64,000 nucleotides of DNA, taken from positions 310,001 through 374,000 of the forward strand of contig CAVUOD010000014.1 in assembly GCA_963743015.1 (NCBI GenBank), in the 5' to 3' direction. The position numbers and the translations under genes were made by a program. The notes under the pieces are model-generated. The model ran no database searches and was not told where the DNA came from. It saw only the letters and a list, made by a program, of their open reading frames with translations. This document shows positions 43,130 to 53,082 of this stretch, in pieces (position 1 is the stretch's first letter; each line of letters opens with the position of its first letter). The DNA is from CAVSRC01 sp963743015. Lineage in GTDB: Bacteria; Pseudomonadota; Alphaproteobacteria; Rhizobiales; Kaistiaceae.

Positions 43130-43894
43130 ATGCCGACGAGGCGCGCCACCCGGCTGAAGGAGGTGGGAAAGGACGGGCGCTTGCGTCGGCCGAATGCGCC
43201 CGGCCGGAAGCTGGCCGACGATGCGCCGGCGGCGGGGGAAGCGCGGCTGCTCCGGCCGCTGCCGCGCCCGCGAACGATCTCCGAGGAAGTGGCCGAGCGG
43301 ATCGTTCTGGCCATCGCCAGTGGCGAGCGGCAGCCGGGAGAACGCCTGACGGAGGACGGACTTGCCGAACTGCTGGATGTCAGCCGCGTCCCGGCTCGCG
43401 AAGCGCTGCACTATCTCGAGACGGTCGGCATCGTCGTTCCGTTCAAGCGGCGGGGGTTGCGCATCATCGACTTCTCGACGCAACAGGCGCACGAGATCAG
43501 CGAAGTCAGACTGGGCCTCGAGAGCGTTGCGGTGAGGAAGGCCATGACGCTGGTTCGCGCGGATCCGGGACGGTTGAAGGCGCTCGACGCCATCCTCGGC
43601 ACCATGCAAGACATGGCTCACTCCGAAGACGCCATTTCGCTGGCCCGGTGCGACGTGGAGTTCCACCGCGAGATCATGAAGATGTCGGGCAACCCCTTCC
43701 TGCGCAAATCCTGGGAAGGCCTGGCGCCGCACCTCATCATCTTTTTCTGCCGGGATTGGCACGCCGACCAGAGAAAAGTAGCGCAGGTGGCCCTGCATCG
43801 GCGCCTGCGGCATCTCATTGCCAGAGGCAATCCCGACGATGTCGAGGCGGTGTTGGTCGATCATTTCGACACACCGGAGATCAAGGCCGGCTGA
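43130..43894 (+). CDS. GntR family (FCD) transcriptional regulator 2
   Basis: A 254-residue regulator: winged helix with LAELLDVSRVPAREALHYLETVGIV after an unusually long, Arg-rich N-terminal arm of about 45 residues, then an FCD domain with the metal-binding pattern CDVEFHREIMKMSGNPFL. It is divergent from enolase 2. An internal start nearer residue 45 cannot be excluded. Likely a repressor relieved by a sugar acid. Confidence 0.88.
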   Translation: MPTRRATRLKEVGKDGRLRRPNAPGRKLADDAPAAGEARLLRPLPRPRTISEEVAERIVLAIASGERQPGERLTEDGLAELLDVSRVPAREALHYLETVGIVVPFKRRGLRIIDFSTQQAHEISEVRLGLESVAVRKAMTLVRADPGRLKALDAILGTMQDMAHSEDAISLARCDVEFHREIMKMSGNPFLRKSWEGLAPHLIIFFCRDWHADQRKVAQVALHRRLRHLIARGNPDDVEAVLVDHFDTPEIKAG

Positions 43895-43912
43895 AGGCCC
43901 GGGCCGGAGCCG

Positions 43913-44410
43913 TCAGTCCTGGGCAATCTGAACGATCGCTTCGATCTCGACGGTTATGTTGTTGGGCAGAGACCCCATGCCCACCGCCGAGCGGGCGTGG
44001 CGGCCGGCATCTCCGAGGATTTCGACGAACAGGTCCGAGCATCCGTTGATTACCTTGGGATGATCGGTGAAATCCTCGGCGGCATTGACCATGCCGAACA
44101 GCTTCACCACCCGCTTGATGTGCGACAGATCGCCTGCTTCGGCGCGCATCACTGCGAGCAGGTTGAGGCCGGTCAAACGGGCATGCTCATAAGCCTGTTC
44201 GGCGGTCACTGTACGCCCCACCTTCCCGGTCATCAGAGTGCCTTCGGCGGTCAAGGGGCCCTGCCCCGACAGGAACAACAGGTCGCCGACGCGCGCAGCA
44301 TTGACGAAGTTGGCAATTGGCGTCGGGACCGTCGGGAGAACAAGGCCGAGCGTCGCGAGACGGTCTTCAGGACGCTCGCTTGCCTTATCTGAGGACGTTT
44401 GGATGGCCAC
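43913..44410 (-). CDS. RidA/YjgF family protein
   Basis: A 165-residue member of the Rid family (enamine/imine deaminases). VGDLLFLSGQGPLT, SHIKRVVKLFGMVNAAEDF and HARSAVGMGSLPNNITVEIEAI follow the family plan. The canonical catalytic Arg in the R-x-A-V segment is present (ARSAVG). GTG start with AAGGAG upstream. It lies 149 bases downstream of the NagA-type gene in the same direction and may remove reactive imines formed during amino-sugar breakdown, though Rid proteins occur in many contexts. Confidence 0.85.
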   Translation of the reverse strand: MAIQTSSDKASERPEDRLATLGLVLPTVPTPIANFVNAARVGDLLFLSGQGPLTAEGTLMTGKVGRTVTAEQAYEHARLTGLNLLAVMRAEAGDLSHIKRVVKLFGMVNAAEDFTDHPKVINGCSDLFVEILGDAGRHARSAVGMGSLPNNITVEIEAIVQIAQD

Positions 44411-44559
44411 GCAAAACTCCTTTGTTTTTCACGCGATGATCTGGTGTCCCGCTTAAGCCGGTTGACGTCAATCGCCGGTTGGTTCCGCGTCGGTGACGTG
44501 CGGCACAGAGACGTCGCGTTCGCGACGACCGCCATGATCGGATTTCGGCATGCCGTGTT

Positions 44560-45708
44560 TCAGCCGAGGTCGACGAAGACGAGCGCGCTTTCGTCCATCC
44601 CTTCCGAAAGAGCCGGTGCCAATCCGGACAGGCCGATCGCCTCTGCCGGCACGCAGCTTGCAGCGCGCAACACGTCCTCGTGCGCGATGCCCATCCGCGC
44701 CAGCCGCTCCACCGACGTCGCCATGTCGATATGCGCGCCGGCAAGCGAGCCCTCCTGATTGATGAGGCGCCCGTCGCGAACGCGCAGGGTCATGTCGTAA
44801 AGCACGAATTCGTCGGGACCGTTCCAGGTGGGCATGGCGTCCGAGACCACGACCATCCTGTCGCGAAGCGGCCGCGCGCGGAACGCAAGGCGTAACACGT
44901 GGCGATGCACGTGATGCCCGTCGGTGATGATGCCGCACCAGGCTTCGCTGTCGAGGGCGGCGCCGGCGACGCCGGGTTCGCGCTGGGTCATCTGCGACAT
45001 GCCATTGAAAAGATGCGTGAACATGCGCAGGCCTTCCGCCAGGGCGGCATCGACCTGATCGCCGGTGGCGGCGCTGTGCCCGGCGGAAACGACCACGCCC
45101 ATCCGCGTCAGCTGTGCGACGGTGCCGGCCGGCACGCATTCGGGCGCCAGAGTGAAGAGGACCGGCAGGCCGCGCTCGCGGAGCAGCGTCAGAAGGTCGA
45201 GGGTCTCGGCATCGAACGGACGGATGAAGGCCGCCCGGTGCGTGCCACGCTTGTTCTCACTGATATGCGGGCCCTCGATGTGGATGCCGCGTACGCCCCC
45301 CCTGCCCTTGCTTTCCAGCACGGCCATGGCCGCGCGCCTGATGACATCGGGCCGGTCTGTGATGACCGTGGGCAGGAGCGACACTGTGCCGGTTGCCGCG
45401 TGGGCGCGGGCGATGGCGAGAACGCCGTCAGGCGTCGGGTCGTTGTTGAGCAGCACCCCGCCGCCGCCGTTCACCTGCAGGTCGAAGAAGCCGGGGGTTG
45501 CAGTCAGCGATGTCTTCCACACACGCGCGTCAGCCGGCACCGCCGCCTCGGCGGCGAATTCGGCGATCGTGCCGCCGCTGATCCGCAGGCACTGGTCGCG
45601 CCGCAGCAGCGAACCGTCGAAGATGGCATCCGGCCGGAGCCACCAGTCCCCTGTCCGATCGCCGACGAAGGGACAGCCGATCGCCGCGAGATCGCGTTTC
45701 GCCGTCAT
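44560..45708 (-). CDS. N-acetylhexosamine-6-phosphate deacetylase (NagA/AgaA)
   Basis: A 382-residue amidohydrolase that removes acetate from GlcNAc-6-P or GalNAc-6-P. Motifs: GFFDLQVNGGGG, metal-binding Glu in GIHIEGPHIS with KRGTH after it, His in SAGHSAATGDQV and HLFNGMSQM, and catalytic Asp in VVVSDAMP. The start overlaps the upstream oxidoreductase by 4 bases. The presence of AgaS and a GatZ-like gene in the same operon points to the galactosamine version (AgaA) over NagA. Confidence 0.9.
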   Translation of the reverse strand: MTAKRDLAAIGCPFVGDRTGDWWLRPDAIFDGSLLRRDQCLRISGGTIAEFAAEAAVPADARVWKTSLTATPGFFDLQVNGGGGVLLNNDPTPDGVLAIARAHAATGTVSLLPTVITDRPDVIRRAAMAVLESKGRGGVRGIHIEGPHISENKRGTHRAAFIRPFDAETLDLLTLLRERGLPVLFTLAPECVPAGTVAQLTRMGVVVSAGHSAATGDQVDAALAEGLRMFTHLFNGMSQMTQREPGVAGAALDSEAWCGIITDGHHVHRHVLRLAFRARPLRDRMVVVSDAMPTWNGPDEFVLYDMTLRVRDGRLINQEGSLAGAHIDMATSVERLARMGIAHEDVLRAASCVPAEAIGLSGLAPALSEGMDESALVFVDLG

Positions 45709-46685
45709 GGCAAATGACTCTGCTCGTGCAATTTCTCGATCCAGCGCTGCAATTGCAGCGCATCGTCGAACGCTGTGCCGACCAGCGGATCATCGCCGCG
45801 CACCACTGCAGCAAATCGGCGCAGCTCCTCGGCCAGCATCCCGGACGGCGGGTCCGTCCTGAGCTCCAGCCCCATGGGATAACGGGCCTGCTTGTCCCAG
45901 ACCGCGATCGGCCGCGGGTTCGGCGCAAGAACTGCCGACCAGCCATCGCCGAGGACCTCAAGCCGGTCGTATCCGTGTTCGCCCATCCCCTCGGGGGCAA
46001 GGAACGACGCCGAAAACGACGCGATCGTGCCGTCCGACCAGCCCAGCTGCGCTACCGACAACTGCCCGGGGGTGTCGCCATCCACCGAATCCGACTTCGC
46101 AATGAAATCGACCGGCTCCTCGCGGTCCATCAGCACCTGCGCGCAATAGAGATCGTGCACCATGATCAGGCTGATCGGCGAAGCGGTCGGATCGTCGCGA
46201 AGGGCGGCCTGGCGATGGCGAGCGAACTGCATGAATCGCGGCCGCCCGCGCCCAGCCACCTCGTCGCGCAGCGCACGAAACTCTGAGCCGAACAGAAGGA
46301 TATGGCCGAGCATCATCTTGCCGGCACTTGCGTCCACCACCGGACGCAGAGATTCGGCGTCGGCAAGCGACGTCGCCAGCGGCTTCTCCACAAGAACGCA
46401 CTTGTCGGCTTCGAGAGCGATGCGGGCGAAATCGACATGGGTCGGGGTCGACGATGCGATGATCCACGCCTCGGCATCGGACTGCGCAACGGCCTCGGCG
46501 AAATCGGTCCATGCCGGGCCGGAATAGCCGGTGGCGCGAAACCGCCCGATGCTCGCGGCGGTTCTGGTGCAGACGGCGACGAGGTCGAATTCCGGCAATC
46601 TATCGACGGTCGCCGCGTGCACCCGGCCGAAGAAGCCGAGCCCGACGACACCCACGCGGACAGGCGCAGATCCGGACGCTGTCAC
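45705..46685 (-). CDS. Gfo/Idh/MocA family oxidoreductase 1
   Basis: A 326-residue NAD(P)-dependent sugar oxidoreductase: nucleotide-binding VGVVGLGFFGRVHAA, the catalytic Lys motif VLVEKPLATSLADA and HDLYCAQVL in the C-terminal domain. The GTG at 46685 overlaps the SDR stop (GTGA) and gives a normal N-terminus; the frame is open further upstream but without similarity. Role in amino-sugar or sugar-derivative oxidation inferred from the operon. Confidence 0.87.
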   Translation of the reverse strand: MTASGSAPVRVGVVGLGFFGRVHAATVDRLPEFDLVAVCTRTAASIGRFRATGYSGPAWTDFAEAVAQSDAEAWIIASSTPTHVDFARIALEADKCVLVEKPLATSLADAESLRPVVDASAGKMMLGHILLFGSEFRALRDEVAGRGRPRFMQFARHRQAALRDDPTASPISLIMVHDLYCAQVLMDREEPVDFIAKSDSVDGDTPGQLSVAQLGWSDGTIASFSASFLAPEGMGEHGYDRLEVLGDGWSAVLAPNPRPIAVWDKQARYPMGLELRTDPPSGMLAEELRRFAAVVRGDDPLVGTAFDDALQLQRWIEKLHEQSHLP

Positions 46686-47467
46686 GCACCCATCTCCCAG
46701 CTCCCAACCGGCGGCCGCAGGGTTTCGGCGTTGCCGTCGACGGCGATCGCCTGGCCGGATATGTGCTTTGCGGCGGACGAGGCCAGATAGACGGCCAGGG
46801 CCGCGATTTCGTCGGCTTCGATAAACGTGCGCATGGAGTTCTGGGAGACGTAGGCCTGCTGGACGAGGTCGAGCGGAATGCCGGTGTTCCTCGACTCGGT
46901 CTCCATCACCGAGGTCGTGCGCGGCCCGCCGACCGCGCAGGGGCAAATCGCGTTGGCGCGGATGTTGTGTGGGCCCAGTTCCATCGCCAGCGTGCGTGTC
47001 AGGGCGATGACTGCCGCTTTGGATACGGCGTAGGGACCGTGAAACGGATAGCCGAATTGTCCGGCAATCGAGCTGATGTTGATGATCAGGCCCGATCTTT
47101 GCCGCTTCAGATGCGGAATGACCTCGCGGCTGCAATAGAAATGACTGCCGAGGTTGACCTTCATCGTCAGGTCCCAGTCGGCAAACTCGACCTCTTCGGT
47201 CAGGCAGGTCGGGCCGGCAATGCCGACATTGTTCACCAGTACGTCGACACCCCCGAGCGCATCGATGGCTTGCGCGATGAAGCCGCGCACCTGGTCGTGC
47301 TCGCTGAAATCGGCAACGGCTCCAGAAATCCCCGGCGTTTCCTCGCTCGCTTCGGCCAGCGCATCCCGGTTGATATCGCCGATGAAGACCTGCGCACCTT
47401 CAAGTGCGAATTTCCTGGCTATGGCCAGCCCTATGCCGCTGGCTGCTGCGGTGACAATGACCTTCAT
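46682..47467 (-). CDS. SDR family dehydrogenase
   Basis: A 261-residue short-chain dehydrogenase. TAAASGIG replaces the usual TGxxxGIG (Ala for Gly at the second place); NNVG and the catalytic YAVSK are present. Asp in FIGDINRD suggests NAD. ATG at 47467 starts MKVIVTAAASG; an upstream GTG is less likely. It overlaps the oxidoreductase gene by 4 bases, so both probably act in one pathway. Confidence 0.86.
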   Translation of the reverse strand: MKVIVTAAASGIGLAIARKFALEGAQVFIGDINRDALAEASEETPGISGAVADFSEHDQVRGFIAQAIDALGGVDVLVNNVGIAGPTCLTEEVEFADWDLTMKVNLGSHFYCSREVIPHLKRQRSGLIINISSIAGQFGYPFHGPYAVSKAAVIALTRTLAMELGPHNIRANAICPCAVGGPRTTSVMETESRNTGIPLDLVQQAYVSQNSMRTFIEADEIAALAVYLASSAAKHISGQAIAVDGNAETLRPPVGSWEMGA

Positions 47468-47504
47468 CCTCCGCAATCCTTCCTTGGTTGGTGACACGCC
47501 GGCG

Positions 47505-48786
47505 TCATAAGGCGCCCACGAAATAGGGATCGAGACAGCTCTGCACGGAGCCGCAGATCAGGGCATCGAACTGGCTCAGGCCGCGCGCACGCAAGGCGTC
47601 GCTGCGTGCGATGACCTCCGGCGCGAAATACTGCATGAGCAGCGGATCGGGGATGTCCCTCCCCTCCAGTGCCGCGCGCAAAGCGGCGATAGCCTCGCGC
47701 GCGTCCGGTTGCGCCCAGTAGTAGCGGATGCGATCGGCGTAGCCGAAATGACGGAGGAGTCGCAGCCTGTCCGGTGCGCCGGCATAGTGGCCCCGCCACC
47801 ATTTGTCGTTCCCGGTCATGAGGTCTTCCATGACCTCAGAGATCGGCGGCACATCGGGCTCGGGCGTCAGCCAGTCGCGAATGTGGTCGAGAGCGTAGAT
47901 CGCCTCGCGCCAGGCGAAGGTGAGCGCCGGGCCGACCTTGAGAACGACGAAATTACGCCGCGCCAGCTCGAGAAAGAGTTCCGGATATTGATAGTCGGTC
48001 GAATGCGCCTCGAAGGAGAGGCCCGGCTCGTCGGCAAGCGCGCGTGAGAGCGCGTTCGGCGAGGTGCAGTCGAAACGATCGATGGTGTCGGCGCCGAATT
48101 CCAGCCCGGGCTGTACGACCAGTCCGATGACGCGCTCCCAGGCCGCGCCGAGGCCGCGCGCCTGGAAAGGCCCGGCGGTGGTGATCGAGGGTGCGTAGTG
48201 CGCTCTCCGGCGAGGTCGGGGCGACCGCGCTTTCCTCCTCGGCACGGGCCCCGCCCGGCGGCGGCACCTCGGTGCCGACGACATATTCGAGTGCCGAGCC
48301 GGGCCCGGCGGTTTCCTCGCAGATCGCCGCGAGGCGCGCGGCGCGCTCGGCGACTGAGTTCATCGCCGACATTGGCCGGCTCGCCGGCGCAGCCTTCCGA
48401 GCAGTCGAGATGGATCTTGCCGAAAACCGGCCTCGACATATGGCCCGCATCATGTCGTCGGCCTTGGCCAGGGCGGTGTCGGCATCCTCGCGCCGCCAGG
48501 CCTGGGGCCCGAGATGATCGCCGCCGAGCGTCACACGACCGCGCGGCAGGCCGACCTCGTCGCAGATCTCGAAGACCAGCCTGGCGAAATCGGCAGGCGC
48601 CATTCCGGTATAGCCGCCGAACTGGTTGACCTGGTTGCTCGTCGCCTCGATCACGACCGGCAGCTCCTTCTCCGCCGCGAGCAGCACGGTGGCGCGCAGA
48701 ACGTCGGGATGCGCCGAACAGACCGAAGGCAGGGCGACCGGCGTTCCCTGCCGGTTCCGTCGGATCATCTCGGGAAGGAAAGTCAT
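47505..48786 (-). pseudogene. GatZ/KbaZ-like tagatose-bisphosphate aldolase subunit, interrupted by four 1-base insertions
   Basis: Family segments lie in different frames: PVVIEATSNQVNQFGGYTGM and VTLGGDHLGP at the start, FGKIHLDCSEGCAGEPANVGDE in the middle, RAARLAAICEETAG and GTEVPPPGGA next, then WERVIGLVVQPGLEFG and WREAIYALDHI to the end. Extra bases lie at 48441, in the A4 run 48423-48426, at 48355 and in GG 48164-48165. Removing the four gives 425 residues, the normal length. GatZ-type proteins support the GatY/KbaY aldolase or, in some Aga pathways, are proposed to act on tagatose-6-phosphate. No gatY is seen here. Sequence error is the likeliest cause of the breaks. Confidence 0.82.
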
Positions 48787-49709
48787 TCTCTGAATTCCAC
48801 CGTCTTGTCCGCGCCGAGCAGCGCGGCACCGCGGGTGCCGCTGCTGTCGCCGAAGCGGGGCTTGAGGATCGCGGGTATGGCGCTGCCCGGAAGCTTCGCG
48901 GCTTCGAATGCCGCTGCGATCTCCGTCTCGATGCGGTCGATCTTCGAAAGACCACCGCCGATCACGACGCAGTCCGGGTCGTAGGCGAGCTGGACCGCGA
49001 CGAGCAGCTCGGCGACAAGAGCCAGCCAGACATCGAAGACGCGTTTCGCCGCCGGATCGCCCGCCGCGCGACGCGCAATCAAGGTCGGCGCATCGACCTC
49101 CAGCCCCTCGAAATAGCGTGCGAGGCGCACGAGGCCGGGGCCCGACGCATAGGGCTCGAAGCAGCCAGACAGCCCGCAGCCGCAGGACCAGAGCGGCAGG
49201 TCGAAGCGCGCGGCCAGACGCTGAGGAACACCGAAATGTCCGATCTCACCGGCAAGCTCGTTGCGGCTCGACGAAATGCGTCCGTTTTCGGCGTAGCTGC
49301 CACCGACGCCGGTGCCGAGTATCAGTCCGAAAACGGACTTGAAGTCCGCCCCTGCGCCGCCATTCGCTTCCGACAGGGTGAAGCACTTGAGGTCCTTGCC
49401 GACCGGCACTTCGAAGCCGAGGCGGGCGCAGAGGTCGGATTTGAGCGGATGCCCGGTCGCCGCCAGATTCGCGGTATGGGCAAGCCCGGTCTCAGGGTCG
49501 AAGAAGCCAGGGATGCCCATGCCGATCGACATCGCGGCGCCGCCGGCGATCTGGCGCAGCCAGGCCACCTGCTCCGCCAGGGCGTCGACAAGGGCATCAT
49601 AGGTGCCGGGGGTCGGAAGCCGACGCAACTCGATCAGTGCGAGGTCTTCGTCGAACAGGCCGGCCTCGCACTTCGTGCCGCCCAGATCGATTCCGGCATG
49701 AAGGGCCAT
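48783..49709 (-). CDS. ROK family sugar kinase (NagK/AgaK-like)
   Basis: A 308-residue kinase: phosphate loop GIDLGGTKCEAGLFD, substrate region GELxGHFG-like (NELAGEIGHFGV with the catalytic residues near), LILGTGVGGS, and the zinc motif CGCGLSGCFEPYASG. There is no DNA-binding domain. ROK kinases phosphorylate N-acetylhexosamines or glucose at C6; here it would make GalNAc-6-P or GlcNAc-6-P for the deacetylase. It overlaps the GatZ-like gene by 4 bases. Confidence 0.88.
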   Translation of the reverse strand: MALHAGIDLGGTKCEAGLFDEDLALIELRRLPTPGTYDALVDALAEQVAWLRQIAGGAAMSIGMGIPGFFDPETGLAHTANLAATGHPLKSDLCARLGFEVPVGKDLKCFTLSEANGGAGADFKSVFGLILGTGVGGSYAENGRISSSRNELAGEIGHFGVPQRLAARFDLPLWSCGCGLSGCFEPYASGPGLVRLARYFEGLEVDAPTLIARRAAGDPAAKRVFDVWLALVAELLVAVQLAYDPDCVVIGGGLSKIDRIETEIAAAFEAAKLPGSAIPAILKPRFGDSSGTRGAALLGADKTVEFRE

Positions 49710-49712
49710 CGC

Positions 49713-50822
49713 TCACACCTGGTCGGCATAGAGGCGCACGCCGGAAACCACACGGGTCAGGTTGCCATGGCCGGCGAAGGGATCGTCGACATTGATGCCC
49801 ATGTCCGACGACCAACGGACGCCGGCGATCTGAGCGAGCAGGACGAAGACGGGCGCGCGCCAGCCGTCGCTTCCGTTTGCCTCGACCACGACGTCGGGCT
49901 CGACGGCCGCCTCGCCCATCGTCAGCACCTTGTCGGCGCCGAACTGGCGGCCCAGCTCGTCGACGAGATCGCGGTCGTAGCGGCTGGTGAGCGGATCGCC
50001 GGAGATCATGACCACGATCCTGGTGCGATCGTTGACGAAAGACTTGGGGCCGTGGCGGAAGCCGAGCGGCGTATCCCAGAGCGCCGCGACACGCCCGGTG
50101 GTGAGTTCCATCACCTTGAGCGCGCTTTCGCGCGCCGCACCCATGAGGCTGCCGGCGCCGAGGAACACGATCCGTTCGGGGGGCGATGCGAAGTCGACCG
50201 CCGTGAGATCGACTTCGATCAAACGGTCGGCGCCGGCAGCAGCCTTCTCGATGCGCGCCGCGACAGCCTGTACGTCGATGTCGGCAAGCACGGCGAGCGC
50301 CGAGAACGTCATGGTGGTGAAGCTCGCGGTCATGGCGAAGCCGGAATCATGCGTCTCTGCGGGCAGGATGAGAGCACGGCTCTCACCCGGTCCCGGTCCG
50401 CTGCGCGTGGCCAGCGCACTTTGTTCGTTGCACGTGATGTTGAGACGGTCCGCCTCGGGCAGCCGCCTGTCGAGAAGGTCGAGCACGCCGAGGCTTTCCG
50501 AACTGTCGCCGCTGCGGCCGAACGAAACGACCAGCGGCCGCACGCCGGGGCGCAGGAAGTTCTTCGGGCAGGAAACGAAATCGGTCGAGGCAACCGCCTT
50601 CACCGGTATCCGGGATGAAGCGCCCAGCTCTCCTGCAATGACGTTGCCGATGAAGGCGGAGCTGCCCGCCCCGCTCAGCCAGATCTCGTCACAGCCGCGC
50701 TCGGCAATCCATTCGCGCAAGGCACCGGCATGCGCGATGAGTGGCGCGATCCATGCACGCCACACATCCGGCTGCGAGCGAATTTCGCGTCCGGTCGCCC
50801 ATAGACTGAGAGAAGAATCCAT
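49713..50822 (-). CDS. agaS: SIS-domain galactosamine-6-phosphate deaminase/isomerase (AgaS)
   Basis: A 369-residue protein with two SIS domains: IWLSGAGSSAFIGNVIAGEL and VVSFGRSGDSSESLGVLDLL in the first, IVFLGAGSLMGAARESALKVMELTTGR in the second, and ALWDTPLGFRHGPKSFV, the AgaS pattern. AgaS converts galactosamine-6-phosphate to tagatose-6-phosphate and ammonia. It is the gene that best points to galactosamine in place of glucosamine breakdown. It lies 3 bases before the kinase gene. Confidence 0.88.
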   Translation of the reverse strand: MDSSLSLWATGREIRSQPDVWRAWIAPLIAHAGALREWIAERGCDEIWLSGAGSSAFIGNVIAGELGASSRIPVKAVASTDFVSCPKNFLRPGVRPLVVSFGRSGDSSESLGVLDLLDRRLPEADRLNITCNEQSALATRSGPGPGESRALILPAETHDSGFAMTASFTTMTFSALAVLADIDVQAVAARIEKAAAGADRLIEVDLTAVDFASPPERIVFLGAGSLMGAARESALKVMELTTGRVAALWDTPLGFRHGPKSFVNDRTRIVVMISGDPLTSRYDRDLVDELGRQFGADKVLTMGEAAVEPDVVVEANGSDGWRAPVFVLLAQIAGVRWSSDMGINVDDPFAGHGNLTRVVSGVRLYADQV

Positions 50823-50840
50823 TTTCCAACCCCGTCGCGT

Positions 50841-52031
50841 TCAGCAGATTCTCAGCGATGTGTCGCTGTCGAAGTAATGAAGGCGCGGGATTTCGACGAA
50901 CAGGTCGACGGAGCCCGTCTGTCGAGGCAGGTGTTCGGAGGCAACCCGGGCAGAGAAGCGCGATGCCTGCGGCCCCGTTTCGCCCGAATCGTCGAGCGCC
51001 GCCATCGCGCCGATATCGACTTCCGGCGTCGGCAGATCGAAGTGGAGGAAGGCGTCGGGTCCGACCAGCTCGGAGACCAATATGTCCACGTTGATCCGGC
51101 GCGAGCGCGCCTCGCCGTAATCCTGCAGGGCGAAGTATTCGGGCCTGATGCCGACGACGACCCGGCGGCCGGCATAGCGCGACAAAGCTGCAAAGACAGG
51201 CGTGTTCTCGCGGCTAAGGGGGATGACCGTCTCGGTTCCCGCCAGGCGCGCGGCAAGCCCGTCGCCGCTGCCTTCGATGTCGGCGTAGAGAAAGTTCATG
51301 GCGGGCGAGCCGATGAAGCCGGCGACAAACATGTTGCCGGGCTCAAGGTAGAGCACCTGCGGCGAATCCACCTGTTGCAGGTTGCTGGCGATCCCCTCGC
51401 TGAAGGGTGCAAGCACGGCCACGCGGTCGCCCAGAGTCATCGCCTCGATCTGGTCGTGGGTGACATAGAGCGTGGTGACGCCAAGGCGGGCCCTGAGCAG
51501 CTTGAGTTCGGCGCGCATCTGCACGCGCAGCTTGGCATCGAGATTGGAGAGCGGTTCGTCCATCAGATAGATGGCAGGGCTGCGCACGATGGCACGTCCC
51601 ATCGCCACACGCTGCCGCTGTCCGCCGGACAAGGCGCCGGGCTTGCGATTGACCAATGCATCGAGATCGAGAGTGCGCGCGGCCGCCAGGACTTTTTGCT
51701 CGATTTCCGCCTTCTTCATGCCGCGCTGCTCGAGGCTGAAGGCCATGTTCTGGAAGACGGTCATATGCGGATAGAGGGCGTAGTTCTGGAAGACCATCGC
51801 CACATCGCGGTCGCGCGGATCGACCTTGCTGACATCGCGATCGCTGAGAAGGATGCGCCCCTCGGTCAGGCTTTCGAGGCCGGCTACCATGCGCAGCAAA
51901 GTGGACTTGCCACAGCCGGAGGGTCCGACAAGAACGACAAACTCGCCATCTCCAACGTCGATCGAGACGTTGGAGATGGCGCGTGTTGTGCCGAAGGTCT
52001 TGCCGACCGAATCGATCGTCAGCGACGCCAT
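50841..52031 (-). CDS. MalK/UgpC-type ABC transporter ATP-binding protein
   Basis: A 396-residue ATPase: Walker A GPSGCGKST, VFQNYALYPHMTV, signature LSGGQRQRVAMGRAI, Walker B IYLMDEPLSNLDAK, switch THDQIEA and a C-terminal TOBE region (VVVGIRPEYFAL). This is the CUT1 class importing di- and oligosaccharides or amino sugars. It lies between an oxidoreductase gene and agaS, separate from its permease genes by one gene. Confidence 0.92.
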   Translation of the reverse strand: MASLTIDSVGKTFGTTRAISNVSIDVGDGEFVVLVGPSGCGKSTLLRMVAGLESLTEGRILLSDRDVSKVDPRDRDVAMVFQNYALYPHMTVFQNMAFSLEQRGMKKAEIEQKVLAAARTLDLDALVNRKPGALSGGQRQRVAMGRAIVRSPAIYLMDEPLSNLDAKLRVQMRAELKLLRARLGVTTLYVTHDQIEAMTLGDRVAVLAPFSEGIASNLQQVDSPQVLYLEPGNMFVAGFIGSPAMNFLYADIEGSGDGLAARLAGTETVIPLSRENTPVFAALSRYAGRRVVVGIRPEYFALQDYGEARSRRINVDILVSELVGPDAFLHFDLPTPEVDIGAMAALDDSGETGPQASRFSARVASEHLPRQTGSVDLFVEIPRLHYFDSDTSLRIC

Positions 52032-52041
52032 CTCCTGGCCC

Positions 52042-53076
52042 CTATTGGCTCACGTCGACCGGCTTGCCGGTCTTGGCGGATTCCTCGATGGCGCTCAGCA
52101 CCCAGGTTGCCTTGAGGCCATCCTCGACCGTGGCCAGCAGCGGCGCGCCGGTCGTGACCGTATCGACGAAGCGCGCGATCGCCTCGAAGACGAAGCCACC
52201 GATGCGGCCGCCACCGACCGGCACTGCACCCAGCAGGTCCTTGTATTTCATGCCGTCCCCGCCGAGGTGCACATAGGCATCGTTGTGGGAGGGGTTGAGA
52301 TCGAGCTGGCCGTTGTCGCCGACGATGCGAACATTGAGATCGAACACCTGCGGGTTGCTCGGCGACAGGATCCAGCTGTTCTCGATCGTGGCGATCGTGC
52401 CCTTGGCGAATTCCAGCATGGCGAGATGGACATCGGCGGTATCGACGCCGCGCGCCTTGAGCACGCCGTTCCGCGTCAGGGCGAAGACGCGCACGACGTC
52501 GTCGTCGAACATGAAGCGCAGGAGGTCGACGAGATGGCAGCCGAGGAACCACAGCGCCGACGAGCGCGCCGACCAGCTCAGCATCTCGAGCGGCACCCAG
52601 GTGGTGTTCGACAGGCGGCCGTTGGCATGGACCGGCTTGCCAATGCGGCCGGCCGCGATATCCGCACGCGCCGCCGCAAAGATCGGGCTTGCGCGATTGG
52701 CGAAATCGACCGCCACCACGCGATCGCTGCCGGCGACCGCGTCGGCGATCTTGCGCGCGTCGGCCAGCGTCGTGGCGAGCGGCTTCTCGCTGAGCACGTG
52801 CTTGCCGGCCTTGAGAGCATCGAGAATGATGTCGGTATGGCTGAAGTCCGGCGTAGCGATCGCCACCGCCTCGACCGCCGGGTTGTCCAGCAGCTTGCGG
52901 TGGTCGGCATAGACCGACCCCACGCCGTATGCGGCGGCAAGTTCCTTCGCGCGCTCTTCGGCGATATCGCAGACCGCCACCACGCGCGTATTGGGCAGCG
53001 TCGTGAACGCTTGCGCGTGGTTTGCGCCCCAAATGCCGGTACCGATGATGCCGACACCCAATTGCGAAGTAGTCAT
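52042..53076 (-). CDS. Gfo/Idh/MocA family oxidoreductase 2
   Basis: A 344-residue oxidoreductase: GVGIIGTGIWGANHAQAF binds the nucleotide, HVLSEKPLATTLADA carries the catalytic Lys, and LGCHLVDLLRF the His of the active site. It starts 6 bases after the MalG-type permease gene. Two members of this family in one amino-sugar operon suggest processing of a modified sugar or a glycoside, since some members act as redox-dependent glycosidases or epimerases; the role is not determined. Confidence 0.88.
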   Translation of the reverse strand: MTTSQLGVGIIGTGIWGANHAQAFTTLPNTRVVAVCDIAEERAKELAAAYGVGSVYADHRKLLDNPAVEAVAIATPDFSHTDIILDALKAGKHVLSEKPLATTLADARKIADAVAGSDRVVAVDFANRASPIFAAARADIAAGRIGKPVHANGRLSNTTWVPLEMLSWSARSSALWFLGCHLVDLLRFMFDDDVVRVFALTRNGVLKARGVDTADVHLAMLEFAKGTIATIENSWILSPSNPQVFDLNVRIVGDNGQLDLNPSHNDAYVHLGGDGMKYKDLLGAVPVGGGRIGGFVFEAIARFVDTVTTGAPLLATVEDGLKATWVLSAIEESAKTGKPVDVSQ

Positions 53077-53082
53077 TTCAAA

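Noticed and set aside
44560..45708. NagA as evidence for a GlcNAc pathway
   Set aside because: There is no NagB-type deaminase here; AgaS and the GatZ-like gene point to galactosamine, though the deacetylase alone cannot decide.
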